DNA from: Paracoccus sp041927875
GTDB lineage: Bacteria > Pseudomonadota > Alphaproteobacteria > Rhodobacterales > Rhodobacteraceae
NCBI RefSeq assembly: GCF_041927875.1
Contig: NZ_JBHFHN010000008.1
Length of the DNA: 64,000 bases
Direction: 5' to 3' (one strand)
Shown here one piece after another: positions 1 to 7,946 of the stretch (the first letter of the stretch is position 1; the number at the start of each line of letters is the position of its first letter). The notes beneath the pieces were generated by a model. The model did no database searches and had not been told where the DNA came from. It worked only from the letters and a program-made list of their open reading frames with translations. Position numbers and translations under genes: made by a program.

Positions 1-1291
1 CCGGATGCGCCGCCTGACCGAACGCGCCGTGGATGAGGCCGATGTGGTCCTGTTCGTCATTGACGCCCGCGACGGGGTGACGGCGGCGGACGAATACTTC
101 GCCGACATCCTGCGCAAGCGCGCCGAACATGTGATCGTGGCGGCCAACAAATCCGAAGGCCGCGCCGGTGAGGCGGGTGCGCTTGAGGCTTATGGTCTTG
201 GCTTGGGCGAGCCGCTGCGCATCTCGGCCGAGCATGGCGAGGGGATGGACGATCTGTATCGCGTCCTGCAACCCTTGGCCGATCTGTTCGCCGAACGGCA
301 CGCCGCCGATATTCCGATCGTCGATATCGACGTGGATGAGGACGGCGAGGCCGCGCCCCATGCCATCACCGAGACCAACCCGCTGCAAATCGCGGTGATC
401 GGTCGCCCCAATGCCGGGAAATCGACGCTGATCAACAAGATCCTGGGCGAGGAGCGGCTGCTGACCGGTCCCGAGGCCGGGATCACCCGCGATTCGATCA
501 GCCTGCGCAGCGAGTTCATGGGCACGCCCATCCGCATTTTCGACACTGCCGGGATGCGCAAGAAGGCCAAGGTGAACGACAAGCTGGAAAAGCTGTCGGT
601 GGCCGACGGGCTGCGCGCCGTGCGCTTTGCCGAGGTGGTCGTGGTGCTGCTGGACGTCGCAATCCCGTTTGAACAGCAGGATCTGCGCATCGCCGATTAT
701 GCCGCCGACGAGGGGCGCGCGGTGGTCGTTGCCGCGAACAAATGGGATCTTGAGGAGGACAAGCCCGAAAAGCTGAAAGAGCTGCGCGAGGCCTTTGAAC
801 GGCTGCTTCCGCAGTTGCGTGGCGCGCCGCTGGTGACGGTCTCGGCCAAGACCGGCAAGGGGCTGGACCGGCTGCATGACGCGATCCTGGCCGCGCATGA
901 TGTGTGGAACCGCCGCATCTCGACCGCGCGGCTGAATCAGTGGCTGGGCGCGATGACGGAATCGCATCCGCCGCCCGCGCCGGGCGGGCGCCGCATCAAG
1001 CTGCGCTACATGACGCAGGTCAAGACCCGGCCCCCGGCCTTTGTGGTGATGGCGACCCATACCGACAAGCTGCCCGAAAGCTATGCGCGCTATCTGGTCA
1101 ACGGGCTGCGCGACGATTTCGACATGCAGGGCACGCCGATCCGGCTGACCTTCCGCGATCAGGGCGAAAAGAACCCCTACAAGGATCGCGCGACCAAGAA
1201 CACCGGTCGGTCGCGGCTGAAAAAGCATCTGGGCGGGGCGCCGACCGATGCCCCGAAAAAGCCATCAAGCGGGCGCAAGCCGAAGCATTGA
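1..1291 (+). CDS. der: Ribosome-associated GTPase Der (EngA), 5' end missing
   Basis: Der is a double-GTPase needed for assembly of the 50S ribosomal subunit. The visible 429 residues start late in the first G domain (G4 motif NKS, followed by a short Ser-Ala-type G5). They hold a complete second G domain with the P-loop GRPNAGKST, the G3 motif DTAG and the G4 motif NKWD. The C-terminal KH-like domain follows, ending in a basic tail. Roughly 55-60 residues containing the first P-loop lie before the window. The reading frame is open from base 2, and the first visible ATG at base 5 is internal. The next gene runs in the opposite direction, so this is the end of the transcription unit. Identification is secure. 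Confidence 0.96.
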   Translation, partial: RMRRLTERAVDEADVVLFVIDARDGVTAADEYFADILRKRAEHVIVAANKSEGRAGEAGALEAYGLGLGEPLRISAEHGEGMDDLYRVLQPLADLFAERHAADIPIVDIDVDEDGEAAPHAITETNPLQIAVIGRPNAGKSTLINKILGEERLLTGPEAGITRDSISLRSEFMGTPIRIFDTAGMRKKAKVNDKLEKLSVADGLRAVRFAEVVVVLLDVAIPFEQQDLRIADYAADEGRAVVVAANKWDLEEDKPEKLKELREAFERLLPQLRGAPLVTVSAKTGKGLDRLHDAILAAHDVWNRRISTARLNQWLGAMTESHPPPAPGGRRIKLRYMTQVKTRPPAFVVMATHTDKLPESYARYLVNGLRDDFDMQGTPIRLTFRDQGEKNPYKDRATKNTGRSRLKKHLGGAPTDAPKKPSSGRKPKH

Positions 1292-1305
1292 CAGGGTGAC
1301 GGGGG

Positions 1306-2115
1306 TCAGGTGCTGACGCGCACGATCCCCGCCGCCAGAAGCGAGATCCCGGCAACCGCCATCAGCGTGACGGGCAGCGTCTCGTGCCCCGGCAGGCCGA
1401 TCTGCGTGGCGGCGGTGCCGATCAGCGCCCAGATCACCGACAGCGACAGTTCCGGCGTGCGATGCGCCGCCAGTTGCGTGCCAAGCGCCAGCAGCGCGAT
1501 CGCCAGCAGCGCGACCGCGACCGCCGCCCCCGGCGCGATGCCGATCGGATCTTTCAGCGTCACCGCCATCATCGAGCCGGTAACGGCGATCGACCAGCCC
1601 GCGAACAGCGCCACGGGGGCAATGCTGAGAAACCGCAACCGGGCGATGCGCCGCGACATTTGCGTCAGCCGCAGGACAGGGCTGCGGCGCGGGCTTTGCA
1701 GTGCGCGATGCGACTGGGCCAGCACCCGCAGCGCCAGCACGACCTGAAGCCCGGCCAGTGCCGTCGCCAGTGCCGGGGCGGGGTGCAGGATCAGCGGCCA
1801 CAGCCCGCCCGTGATCAGGGCGAATGACAGCGGCAGCGCCACAGATGCGGGCTGCGCGCCGACCCGCAGCACCCGGCCAAGCCGCAGCGCCGATTTCAGC
1901 AGGATCAGCACGGCCACCACAAAGGTCAGCACCGACAGCGCGCTGAACGGCCGGGCAAAGGCCGACAGATCAAGCGGATAGGTCGGCCCGCCGGGCAGGC
2001 CATGGAACGCCATCCAGGACCAGACCGCCAGAAAAGCCGAAGCCGTCGCGACCTGAAAGGAGGCGACGATCAAGGCCTTGGGATCAGGCCGGAAGGGGGG
2101 GCGATCCTGTGTCAT
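1306..2115 (-). CDS. Hypothetical polytopic membrane protein
   Basis: I do not recognise this 269-residue family. The sequence is alanine- and leucine-rich with about eight predicted membrane spans, starting near residue 15 and ending close to the C-terminus. A short charged arginine stretch sits near residue 80 and another in mid-protein. It lies 41 bp downstream of serS on the same strand and is probably cotranscribed with it. It converges on der with only 14 bp between the two stops. There are no cofactor or catalytic motifs to suggest a role. Transport or membrane scaffolding would both be guesses. Confidence 0.8.
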   Translation of the reverse strand: MTQDRPPFRPDPKALIVASFQVATASAFLAVWSWMAFHGLPGGPTYPLDLSAFARPFSALSVLTFVVAVLILLKSALRLGRVLRVGAQPASVALPLSFALITGGLWPLILHPAPALATALAGLQVVLALRVLAQSHRALQSPRRSPVLRLTQMSRRIARLRFLSIAPVALFAGWSIAVTGSMMAVTLKDPIGIAPGAAVAVALLAIALLALGTQLAAHRTPELSLSVIWALIGTAATQIGLPGHETLPVTLMAVAGISLLAAGIVRVST

Positions 2116-2156
2116 GCCGTCCCAACGCCGATCTGCCGGGGCGGTTCCTTAGGCTG

Positions 2157-3446
2157 TCAGACCAATGTGCCGGTCGCGTCGATCCGCGTTTTGCCGCCCA
2201 GATAGGGATGCAGCGCGGCGGGCAGATCGACCGAGCCATCAGCCTGCTGGCCGTTTTCCAAGACCGCGATCAGGCAGCGCCCGACCGCAAGGCCCGAGCC
2301 GTTCAGCGTATGCACGAACTCGGGCTTGGCGGTGCCGTCCTTGAAGCGCGCGTTCATCCGCCGCGCCTGGAAATCGCCGCAATCGCTGATGCTGGAAATC
2401 TCGCGATAGGTGTTCTGGCCGGGCAGCCAGGCCTCGATGTCGTGCGTCTTGCGCGCGCCAAAGCCCATGTCCCCGGTGCATAGCACGATGGTGCGATAGG
2501 GGATATTCAGCGCCTCAAGGATCGCCTCGGCGCAGGTGGTCATCCGGTCGTGTTCGGTGCGGGCGTCATCCGGTCGGGTGATCGAGACCATCTCGACCTT
2601 TTCAAACTGGTGCTGGCGCAGCATCCCGGCGGTGTCCTTGCCGGCCGATCCGGCCTCGGAGCGGAAGCACTGGGTATGGGCGACCATGCGGCGCGGCAGG
2701 CTGGATGCGTCGACGACTTCGCCGTTGACGGTGTTGGTCAGCGTCACCTCGGCGGTGGGGACCAGCCACCAGCCTTCGCGGGTCTGATAGCTGTCTTCGC
2801 CAAACTTGGGCAACTGGCCGGTCCCGAACATCATTTCGGGCAGGACCAGAACCGGGGTCCAGGTCTCGGTCAGGTCATGGCGGTCGACATGGGTATCCAA
2901 CATGAACTGCGCCAAGGCCCGATGCAGGCGGGCGACCGCGCCACGCAGCACGACAAAGCGCGCGCCGGACAGTTTCGCAGCCATGGCGAAATCCATGCCC
3001 GATTGCACGGCGGGCAGTTGGTAATGCTCCAGCGGCGTGAAATCAAAGGCGCGTGGGGTGCCCCAGCGGCGCAGTTCGACATTGCCGGATTCGTCATCGC
3101 CCAGCGGCACATCGTCATGCGGCAGGTTCGGGATGGTCATCAACAGATCGCGCAGCGCGCCGTCCAGCTCGGCCGCGCGGGCGGTCATCGCGGCCACCTG
3201 CGCCTTCTTGTCGGCCACCAGGGCGCGCAGCCGTTCAAAGCCTTCCTCATCGCCCTTGGCCTTCGCGGCGCCCACCTCTTTCGCGGCGCGGTTCTGCTCG
3301 GCTTGCGCGGCCTCGGCCTCAGCGATCGCCGCGCGGCGCGTTTCATCCAGCGCCAGCACCTGACCAGCCATCGGCGACAGGCCACGCTTGCCCAAGGCGG
3401 CGTCGAAAGCGGCGGGATTTTCGCGGATGGCGCGGATGTCGTGCAT
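2157..3446 (-). CDS. serS: Serine--tRNA ligase
   Basis: Charges tRNA-Ser and tRNA-Sec-type acceptors with serine in the cytoplasm. At 429 residues it has the normal SerRS length. The N-terminal coiled-coil arm that grips the tRNA long variable arm spans about residues 30-100 and is rich in Ala, Glu and Lys. The class II catalytic core follows. Motif 2 starts FRSEAGSAGKDT and motif 3 contains GSGLAVGRCLIAVLEN, with its conserved arginine. The start at 3446 begins MHDIRAIRENP, the usual SerRS N-terminus. A tRNA-Thr gene lies 73 bp upstream on the same strand. The membrane protein downstream probably shares its transcript. Confidence 0.98.
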   Translation of the reverse strand: MHDIRAIRENPAAFDAALGKRGLSPMAGQVLALDETRRAAIAEAEAAQAEQNRAAKEVGAAKAKGDEEGFERLRALVADKKAQVAAMTARAAELDGALRDLLMTIPNLPHDDVPLGDDESGNVELRRWGTPRAFDFTPLEHYQLPAVQSGMDFAMAAKLSGARFVVLRGAVARLHRALAQFMLDTHVDRHDLTETWTPVLVLPEMMFGTGQLPKFGEDSYQTREGWWLVPTAEVTLTNTVNGEVVDASSLPRRMVAHTQCFRSEAGSAGKDTAGMLRQHQFEKVEMVSITRPDDARTEHDRMTTCAEAILEALNIPYRTIVLCTGDMGFGARKTHDIEAWLPGQNTYREISSISDCGDFQARRMNARFKDGTAKPEFVHTLNGSGLAVGRCLIAVLENGQQADGSVDLPAALHPYLGGKTRIDATGTLV

Positions 3447-3519
3447 GGCTGGCTCCTGTCAAAGACGCGCACGTCCTAGCCGATCGGATCGGTCGGGGGA
3501 AGCGTCGATGAAAGGGGGA

Positions 3520-3594
<75 letters not shown>

Positions 3595-3757
3595 ACGGTG
3601 CGCGCCGTTTAGATAAGATCGCGGCACTGCGCAAGGGGGGTCATGAGGGTTTTTGCGAAAGCCTGTCGGCGCCCTGCCGCCGATCGCCGGGGCAGGGGGG
3701 AAGACCGGGGCGCGGGCGCGCCTTTACGCAGGGGGCAGGCATTGCTATGGACGCCCG

Positions 3758-3928
3758 ATGAGCCGCAAATCCCCGCCCCCTGCGCCCGATGCCAGCCGCG
3801 AAGCCCGGCTGAAGGCCGCGCTGCGCGCCAATCTGGCGCGGCGCAAGGCGCAGGCGCGGGCACGCGCGGCCGATGAGACAGAGATCACGCCGGAGGATAC
3901 CGGCAGGGATGAGGACGGGCATGGATAG
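3758..3928 (+). CDS. Small charged protein upstream of murA
   Basis: A 56-residue protein beginning MSRKSPPPAPDASREARLKA. It is very rich in Arg and Ala in the middle and acidic at the end, with no membrane span or signal peptide. The central AALRANLARRKAQARARA stretch should form a basic helix. The frame overlaps the murA start by 8 bp, which implies translational coupling. A small gene in this place is, as I recall, common upstream of murA in Rhodobacteraceae. Its function is unknown. The ATG at 3758 is preferred because upstream codons in this frame carry no protein-like pattern. Confidence 0.7.
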   Translation: MSRKSPPPAPDASREARLKAALRANLARRKAQARARAADETEITPEDTGRDEDGHG

Positions 3929-5189
3929 CATCATCGTCAAGGGTAACGGGCCGCTGAAGGGTGCGATTCCGATCGCCGGGGCGAAGAACGCCTGTCTGGC
4001 GCTGATGCCGGCCACGCTGTTGTCGGAGGAGCCGCTGACCCTGACCAATGCGCCGCGGCTGTCGGACATCCGCACGATGACGCAGCTTCTGGCCAGCCTT
4101 GGGGCCGAGGTCACGCAATTGCAGGGCGGTCAGGTGCTGGCCATGTCCAGCCACGACATCAACAATCTGACCGCCGATTATGACATCGTGCGCAAGATGC
4201 GGGCCAGCAATCTGGTGCTGGGGCCGCTGCTGGCGCGGGCGGGGCAGGCTGTCGTATCGCTGCCCGGCGGTTGCGCGATCGGCGCGCGGCCGATGGATCT
4301 GCATATCTTCGGGCTGGAAAAGCTGGGCGCCGAGATCGAACTGCGCGACGGCTATCTGCACGCGGTCGCGCCGCGCGGGTTGAAAGGCGCGGTGATCGAA
4401 CTGCGTTTTGCCAGCGTGGGCGCCACCGAAAACATCGTCATGGCCGCCACTTTGGCCAAGGGTACGACGGTTCTGAAGAACGCCGCGCGCGAACCGGAAA
4501 TCGTCGATCTGGTCGCCTGCCTGCGCGCCATGGGCGCCCAGATCGAGGGCGAGGGCACCGAGACGATCACCATCCAGGGCGTCGACCGCCTGCGCGGCGC
4601 GACCCATCCGGTTGTCACCGACCGGATCGAACTGGGCACCTATATGCTGGCCCCGGCGATTGCGGGGGGCGAGGTCGAATGCCTGGGTGGGCGCATCGAT
4701 CTGGTCGGCAGCTTCTGCGAAAAGCTGGACGAGGCCGGGATCAGCGTCGAGGAAACGCCGCGCGGGCTGAAGGTCAGCCGCAAGAATGGGCGGGTCAAGG
4801 CGGTGAACGTCCGCACCGAGGTGTTCCCCGGCTTCCCGACCGACCTTCAGGCGCAGATGATGGCGCTGCTGTGCACCGCCACCGGCACCAGCGTGCTGGA
4901 GGAAACGATCTTTGAAAACCGTTTCATGCACGCCCCCGAACTGATGCGCATGGGCGCGCAGATCGAGGTGCAGGGCGGCCATGCGACCGTGCATGGGGTC
5001 GAGCGGTTGAAGGGTGCGCCGGTGATGGCCACCGACCTGCGCGCCAGCGTCAGCCTGATTCTGGCCGGTCTGGCCGCCGAGGGCGAAACCATCGTCCGCC
5101 GCGTCTATCATCTGGATCGCGGCTATGAGCGGGTCGAGGACAAGCTGCGCGCCATCGGCGCTGTGATCGAACGGGTGAAAGAGGAATGA
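3921..5189 (+). CDS. murA: UDP-N-acetylglucosamine 1-carboxyvinyltransferase MurA
   Basis: First committed step of peptidoglycan synthesis: transfers enolpyruvate from PEP to UDP-GlcNAc. The 422-residue protein starts MDSIIVKGNGPLKGAIPIAG and carries the UDP-sugar site motif AGAKNACLALMPA. The catalytic loop has GGCAIGARPMDLH, with the active-site cysteine at residue 118. This is the Cys form normally sensitive to fosfomycin; resistant forms carry Asp here. The longer open frame reaches 3873, but ATG 3921 matches the family N-terminus. It overlaps the small gene before it and the DUF2948 gene after it (ATGA), so the three form an operon. In related genomes I expect hisD to follow; here hisD is about 30 kb away. 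Confidence 0.97.
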   Translation: MDSIIVKGNGPLKGAIPIAGAKNACLALMPATLLSEEPLTLTNAPRLSDIRTMTQLLASLGAEVTQLQGGQVLAMSSHDINNLTADYDIVRKMRASNLVLGPLLARAGQAVVSLPGGCAIGARPMDLHIFGLEKLGAEIELRDGYLHAVAPRGLKGAVIELRFASVGATENIVMAATLAKGTTVLKNAAREPEIVDLVACLRAMGAQIEGEGTETITIQGVDRLRGATHPVVTDRIELGTYMLAPAIAGGEVECLGGRIDLVGSFCEKLDEAGISVEETPRGLKVSRKNGRVKAVNVRTEVFPGFPTDLQAQMMALLCTATGTSVLEETIFENRFMHAPELMRMGAQIEVQGGHATVHGVERLKGAPVMATDLRASVSLILAGLAAEGETIVRRVYHLDRGYERVEDKLRAIGAVIERVKEE

Positions 5190-5653
5190 TGACCGACGCA
5201 CGATTCGAGGACGGCGGCGAGGCCGCGATCAGCCTGAAGGCGGAAACGCCCGAAGATCTGGCGGTGATCTCGGCCCTGGTGCAGGATGCGGTGCTGGCCG
5301 TGACCGACATTCGCCACGATCCCCGCGCGCGGCAATTGGCCTTGCTGATCAACCGCTTCCGCTGGGAGGATCCGCGCGCCGGGCAGAATCCCGAACGCGC
5401 CCGCGCGCTGCTGGTGATCGGCGGCGTGGCGGCGGTGCGTCACCAGGGCATCGACCGTGGCCAGCCCGACACGGTGCTGTCGCTGCTTGCCGCCGACTGG
5501 CAGCCCGACCAGGACGGCGCCGGGCGGATCGTGCTGACGCTGGCGGGCGACGGCGCCTTGGCGGCGGATGTCGAATGTCTGGACGTGACGCTGCGCGATG
5601 TGACGCGGCCTTATCGCGCGCCCTCGGGGCAAGTGCCGCGCCACCCGGATTGA
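5186..5653 (+). CDS. DUF2948 family protein
   Basis: A 155-residue soluble protein starting MMTDARFEDGGEAAISLKAE. The central block contains LALLINRFRWEDP, followed by a run of beta-strand-like segments and VECLDVTLRDVTRPY near the end. I recognise it as DUF2948, a family of unknown function typical of Rhodobacterales and usually directly behind murA. It overlaps murA by 4 bp (ATGA). A Rho-independent terminator follows 47 bp downstream and ends the operon. Confidence 0.85.
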   Translation: MMTDARFEDGGEAAISLKAETPEDLAVISALVQDAVLAVTDIRHDPRARQLALLINRFRWEDPRAGQNPERARALLVIGGVAAVRHQGIDRGQPDTVLSLLAADWQPDQDGAGRIVLTLAGDGALAADVECLDVTLRDVTRPYRAPSGQVPRHPD

Positions 5654-5699
5654 GGGGGCGACTCTGGCACCTTGCCCGCCTGAAAATCGCCCGCACCGG

Positions 5700-5720
5700 C
5701 CCGCGCCGTTGCGGGTTTTT
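5700..5720 (+). terminator. Terminator after murA-DUF2948
   Basis: Stem CCCGC/GCGGG with a 6-nt loop and five T residues directly after it. It sits just downstream of the DUF2948 stop and ahead of the tRNA-Gly promoter. The stem is short but the placement is right. Confidence 0.7.
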
Positions 5721-5757
5721 ACGTTCGTTGGGCCAATTTTTTCCGCAATCACAGATG

Positions 5758-5821
5758 CTTGCAGGATTTTTGCAGATGCCGCGCATTTTTCCCTTGCAGG
5801 GGCGCGCGGGCTTCCTTAAAT
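5758..5821 (+). promoter_or_regulatory. Probable tRNA-Gly promoter with upstream phased TGCA repeats
   Basis: A -35-like TTGCAG at 5794-5799 and a -10-like TTAAAT at 5816-5821 are separated by 16 bp, about 40 bp before the tRNA-Gly gene. Upstream lie CTTGCAG at 5758, TTTGCAG at 5769 and CGCGCAT at 5780, at exact 11-bp steps. They occupy the place of an UP element or activator region. The promoter call is moderately good. The repeats as a protein site are inference, by comparison with the arrays upstream of purM and the PPDK-like gene. Confidence 0.5.
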
Positions 5822-5859
5822 CACCGCTCACCGAAGGGGAAACCCACCGGATACGGAAT

Positions 5860-5934
5860 GCGGGCGTAGCTCAGGGGTAGAGCATAACCTTGCCAAGGTT
5901 AGGGTCGTGAGTTCGAATCTCATCGCCCGCTCCA
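5860..5934 (+). tRNA. tRNA-Gly (anticodon GCC)
   Basis: Acceptor stem GCGGGCG/CGCCCGC, D arm AGCTCAGGGGTAGAGC, anticodon stem AACCT/AGGTT around TTGCCAA (anticodon GCC), and T loop TTCGAAT. Discriminator T and an encoded CCA complete the 75-nt gene. It decodes GGC and GGU. A strong terminator follows about 20 bp later. Confidence 0.97.
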
Positions 5935-5955
5935 GTATCCAGACGGTTTGAAAAG

Positions 5956-5977
5956 GGCGGCGCGAGCCGCCTTTTTT
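5956..5977 (+). terminator. Terminator after tRNA-Gly
   Basis: Perfect 6-bp stem GGCGGC/GCCGCC with loop GCGA and six T residues: a textbook intrinsic terminator. Confidence 0.88.
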
Positions 5978-6015
5978 CGTTTCCGATCAGATGTTTGGCA
6001 CTGTCTGGGGCGGGT

Positions 6016-6091
6016 TGGTAGGCCCGGAGGGACTTGAACCCCCAACCAAGGCGTTATGAGCGCCCTGCTCTGACCATTGAGCTACAGGCCC
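6016..6091 (-). tRNA. tRNA-Ile2 (anticodon CAT, lysidine type)
   Basis: The minus strand gives a cloverleaf with acceptor GGGCCTG/CGGGCCT, anticodon stem GGGCG/CGCCT around CTCATAA, and T loop TTCAAGT. Discriminator A and CCA are encoded. The anticodon is CAT. The AGAGCAGG stretch before the anticodon stem and TTGGT after it resemble ileX rather than elongator tRNA-Met. The C34 is therefore expected to be modified to lysidine by TilS, to read AUA. The Ile2 versus Met assignment is from resemblance to known tRNAs. Confidence 0.88.
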
Positions 6092-6157
6092 GACCTGATC
6101 GCGGTTTAGCAGCACAGGGGCAGGGGTCAAGCACTCTGCCGCGCCCCCCGCACCGGC

Positions 6158-6197
6158 TGTGCACAAGCAGTGCAAAGAATGTACACCGGCTGTGCAC
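6158..6197 (+). promoter_or_regulatory. Phased TGTGCAC heptamer array upstream of purM (4 copies)
   Basis: Four heptamers occur at exactly 11-bp steps: TGTGCAC at 6158, AGTGCAA at 6169, TGTACAC at 6180 and TGTGCAC at 6191. The outer copies are embedded in an exact 14-bp repeat (CACCGGCTGTGCAC at 6151 and 6184). The array ends 88 bp before the purM ATG. Eleven bases is about one helical turn, so all copies face the same side of the DNA. This is an expected layout for cooperative binding by a direct-repeat regulator. No regulator is identified. Confidence 0.6.
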
Positions 6198-6285
6198 CGA
6201 TCCCGCCCGCCGCCCGCGCCATCGTCTTGGCGTTGTCGCGCAGGCGCAGATCGGCTATCGGGGGGCAACAGATGAAGGTGCGCCC

Positions 6286-7332
6286 ATGACCCAAGCCAAT
6301 CAGCCGCTGACCTATGCCGCCGCCGGTGTCGATATCGACGCGGGCAATGAACTGGTCGAACGCATCAAGCCCGCCGCCAAGGCCAGCGCCCGGTCCGGGG
6401 TGATGTCGGGGCTTGGCGGCTTTGGCGCGCTGTTCGACCTGAAGGCCGCGGGCTACACCGATCCGATTCTGGTGGCCGCCACCGACGGCGTGGGCACCAA
6501 GCTGCGCATCGCCATCGACACCGGCATCGTCGACACGATCGGCGTCGATCTGGTCGCCATGTGCGTGAACGATCTGGTCTGTCAGGGCGCGGAACCGCTG
6601 TTCTTTCTGGACTACTTCGCCACCGGCAAGCTAGAACTGGACCAGGCGACCGCGATCATCACCGGCATTGCCGGGGCCTGCCGCGACAGCGGTTGCGCGC
6701 TGATCGGCGGCGAGACGGCGGAAATGCCGGGCATGTATCACGGCGGCGATTTCGATCTGGCCGGTTTTGCCGTCGGCGCGATGGAGCGCGGCGCGGACCT
6801 GCCCAAGGGCGTAGTGGCGGGCGATGTGCTGTTGGCGCTGGCCTCGGACGGGGTGCATTCCAACGGCTATTCACTGGTGCGCAAGATCGTCGATCGCGCG
6901 GGCCTTGGCTGGGATTCGCCCGCGCCCTTTGCCGATGCCACGGTGGGGCAGGCGCTGTTGGCCCCGACGCGGCTTTATGTCAAACCGGTGTTGGCCGCGC
7001 GCGATGCCGGGGGGCTGCACGCCGCCGCCCATATCACCGGCGGCGGCCTGACCGAGAACCTGCCCCGCGTCCTGCCCGAGGGCTTGGGCGCCGAGATCGA
7101 CCTGACCACTTGGCGCCTGCCGCCGGTCTTCCGCTGGCTGGCCGATACGGCGGGCCTGTCGCAGGGTGAGCTGCTCAAGACCTTCAACGCTGGCCAAGGC
7201 ATGATCCTGGCCGTCGCCGCCGACCGGGCCGAGGCGCTGGCCGTGCTGCTGACCGACATGGGCGAGACCGTCACCCGCATCGGCACGATCACCCCCGGCG
7301 AGGGCGTGCGTTACGCCGGCGAACTGGCATGA
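6286..7332 (+). CDS. purM: Phosphoribosylformylglycinamidine cyclo-ligase PurM (AIR synthetase)
   Basis: Fifth step of purine synthesis: ATP-dependent closure of FGAM to aminoimidazole ribotide. The 348-residue protein has the PurM-family motifs ATDGVGTKL near residue 65, the GGETAEMPGMY loop near 145, and ITGGGLTENLPRVLP in the C-terminal domain. The frame stays open upstream to 6034, but that stretch runs through the tRNA-Ile2 gene and the repeat array. ATG 6286 (MTQANQPLTYAAAGVDI) fits the family. It overlaps purN by 4 bp (ATGA). The phased heptamer array upstream may control the purM-purN-ispG operon. Confidence 0.97.
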   Translation: MTQANQPLTYAAAGVDIDAGNELVERIKPAAKASARSGVMSGLGGFGALFDLKAAGYTDPILVAATDGVGTKLRIAIDTGIVDTIGVDLVAMCVNDLVCQGAEPLFFLDYFATGKLELDQATAIITGIAGACRDSGCALIGGETAEMPGMYHGGDFDLAGFAVGAMERGADLPKGVVAGDVLLALASDGVHSNGYSLVRKIVDRAGLGWDSPAPFADATVGQALLAPTRLYVKPVLAARDAGGLHAAAHITGGGLTENLPRVLPEGLGAEIDLTTWRLPPVFRWLADTAGLSQGELLKTFNAGQGMILAVAADRAEALAVLLTDMGETVTRIGTITPGEGVRYAGELA

Positions 7333-7946
7333 GCGACTGGCACCACAAGGGCACCAATGTCGTCATCCTGATTTCGGGTGGCGGGTCCAACATGGTCAAG
7401 CTGGTCGAGTCGCTGCACGGCGATCATCCGGCCCGGTGCGCGCTGGTGCTGTCGAATAACCCCGGCGCGGGCGGGCTGGCCTTGGCGCATGAATTGCGCG
7501 TCGCCAATGCCGCGCTGGATCACCGCCTCTTTGGCAAGGATCGCGCCGCATTCGAGGCCGCACTGGCCGAATACATCGACGTGGCCGAGCCGGATGTGAT
7601 TTGCCTTGCAGGCTTCATGCGCATCCTGACGCCCGATTTCGTGCGCCGCTATCAAGGGCGGATGCTGAACATCCACCCGTCGCTTTTGCCGAAATATCCG
7701 GGGCTTGACACCCATGCCCGCGCGCTGGCGGCGGGCGACCGGATCGCCGGGGCGACGGTCCATCTGGTCACCGAGGAACTGGACAATGGCCCGATCCTGG
7801 GTCAGGTCCGCGTGCCGATCCTGCCCGACGATACCGAAGCCACGCTGGCCGCGCGGGTGCTGCGCGGCGAACATATGCTGTATCCGCAGGTGCTGCGCCG
7901 CTTTGTCGAGGGCAACACCGACCGACTGGAGCTTGACCTGACGTGA
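7329..7946 (+). CDS. purN: Phosphoribosylglycinamide formyltransferase PurN
   Basis: Transfers formyl from 10-formyl-THF to GAR in purine synthesis. The 205-residue protein begins with the GAR-binding loop ISGGGSNM and contains CLAGFMRIL and the catalytic segment NIHPSLLPKYPG, with the Asn-His pair. The motif HLVTEELDNGPIL completes the active site with its aspartate. It overlaps purM (ATGA) and ispG (GTGA), so the three genes are translationally coupled. Confidence 0.97.
   Translation: MSDWHHKGTNVVILISGGGSNMVKLVESLHGDHPARCALVLSNNPGAGGLALAHELRVANAALDHRLFGKDRAAFEAALAEYIDVAEPDVICLAGFMRILTPDFVRRYQGRMLNIHPSLLPKYPGLDTHARALAAGDRIAGATVHLVTEELDNGPILGQVRVPILPDDTEATLAARVLRGEHMLYPQVLRRFVEGNTDRLELDLT

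Noticed and set aside
6034..6285. N-terminal extension of purM
   Set aside because: It runs through the tRNA-Ile2 gene and the heptamer array; family proteins start at MTQANQ-like sequence.
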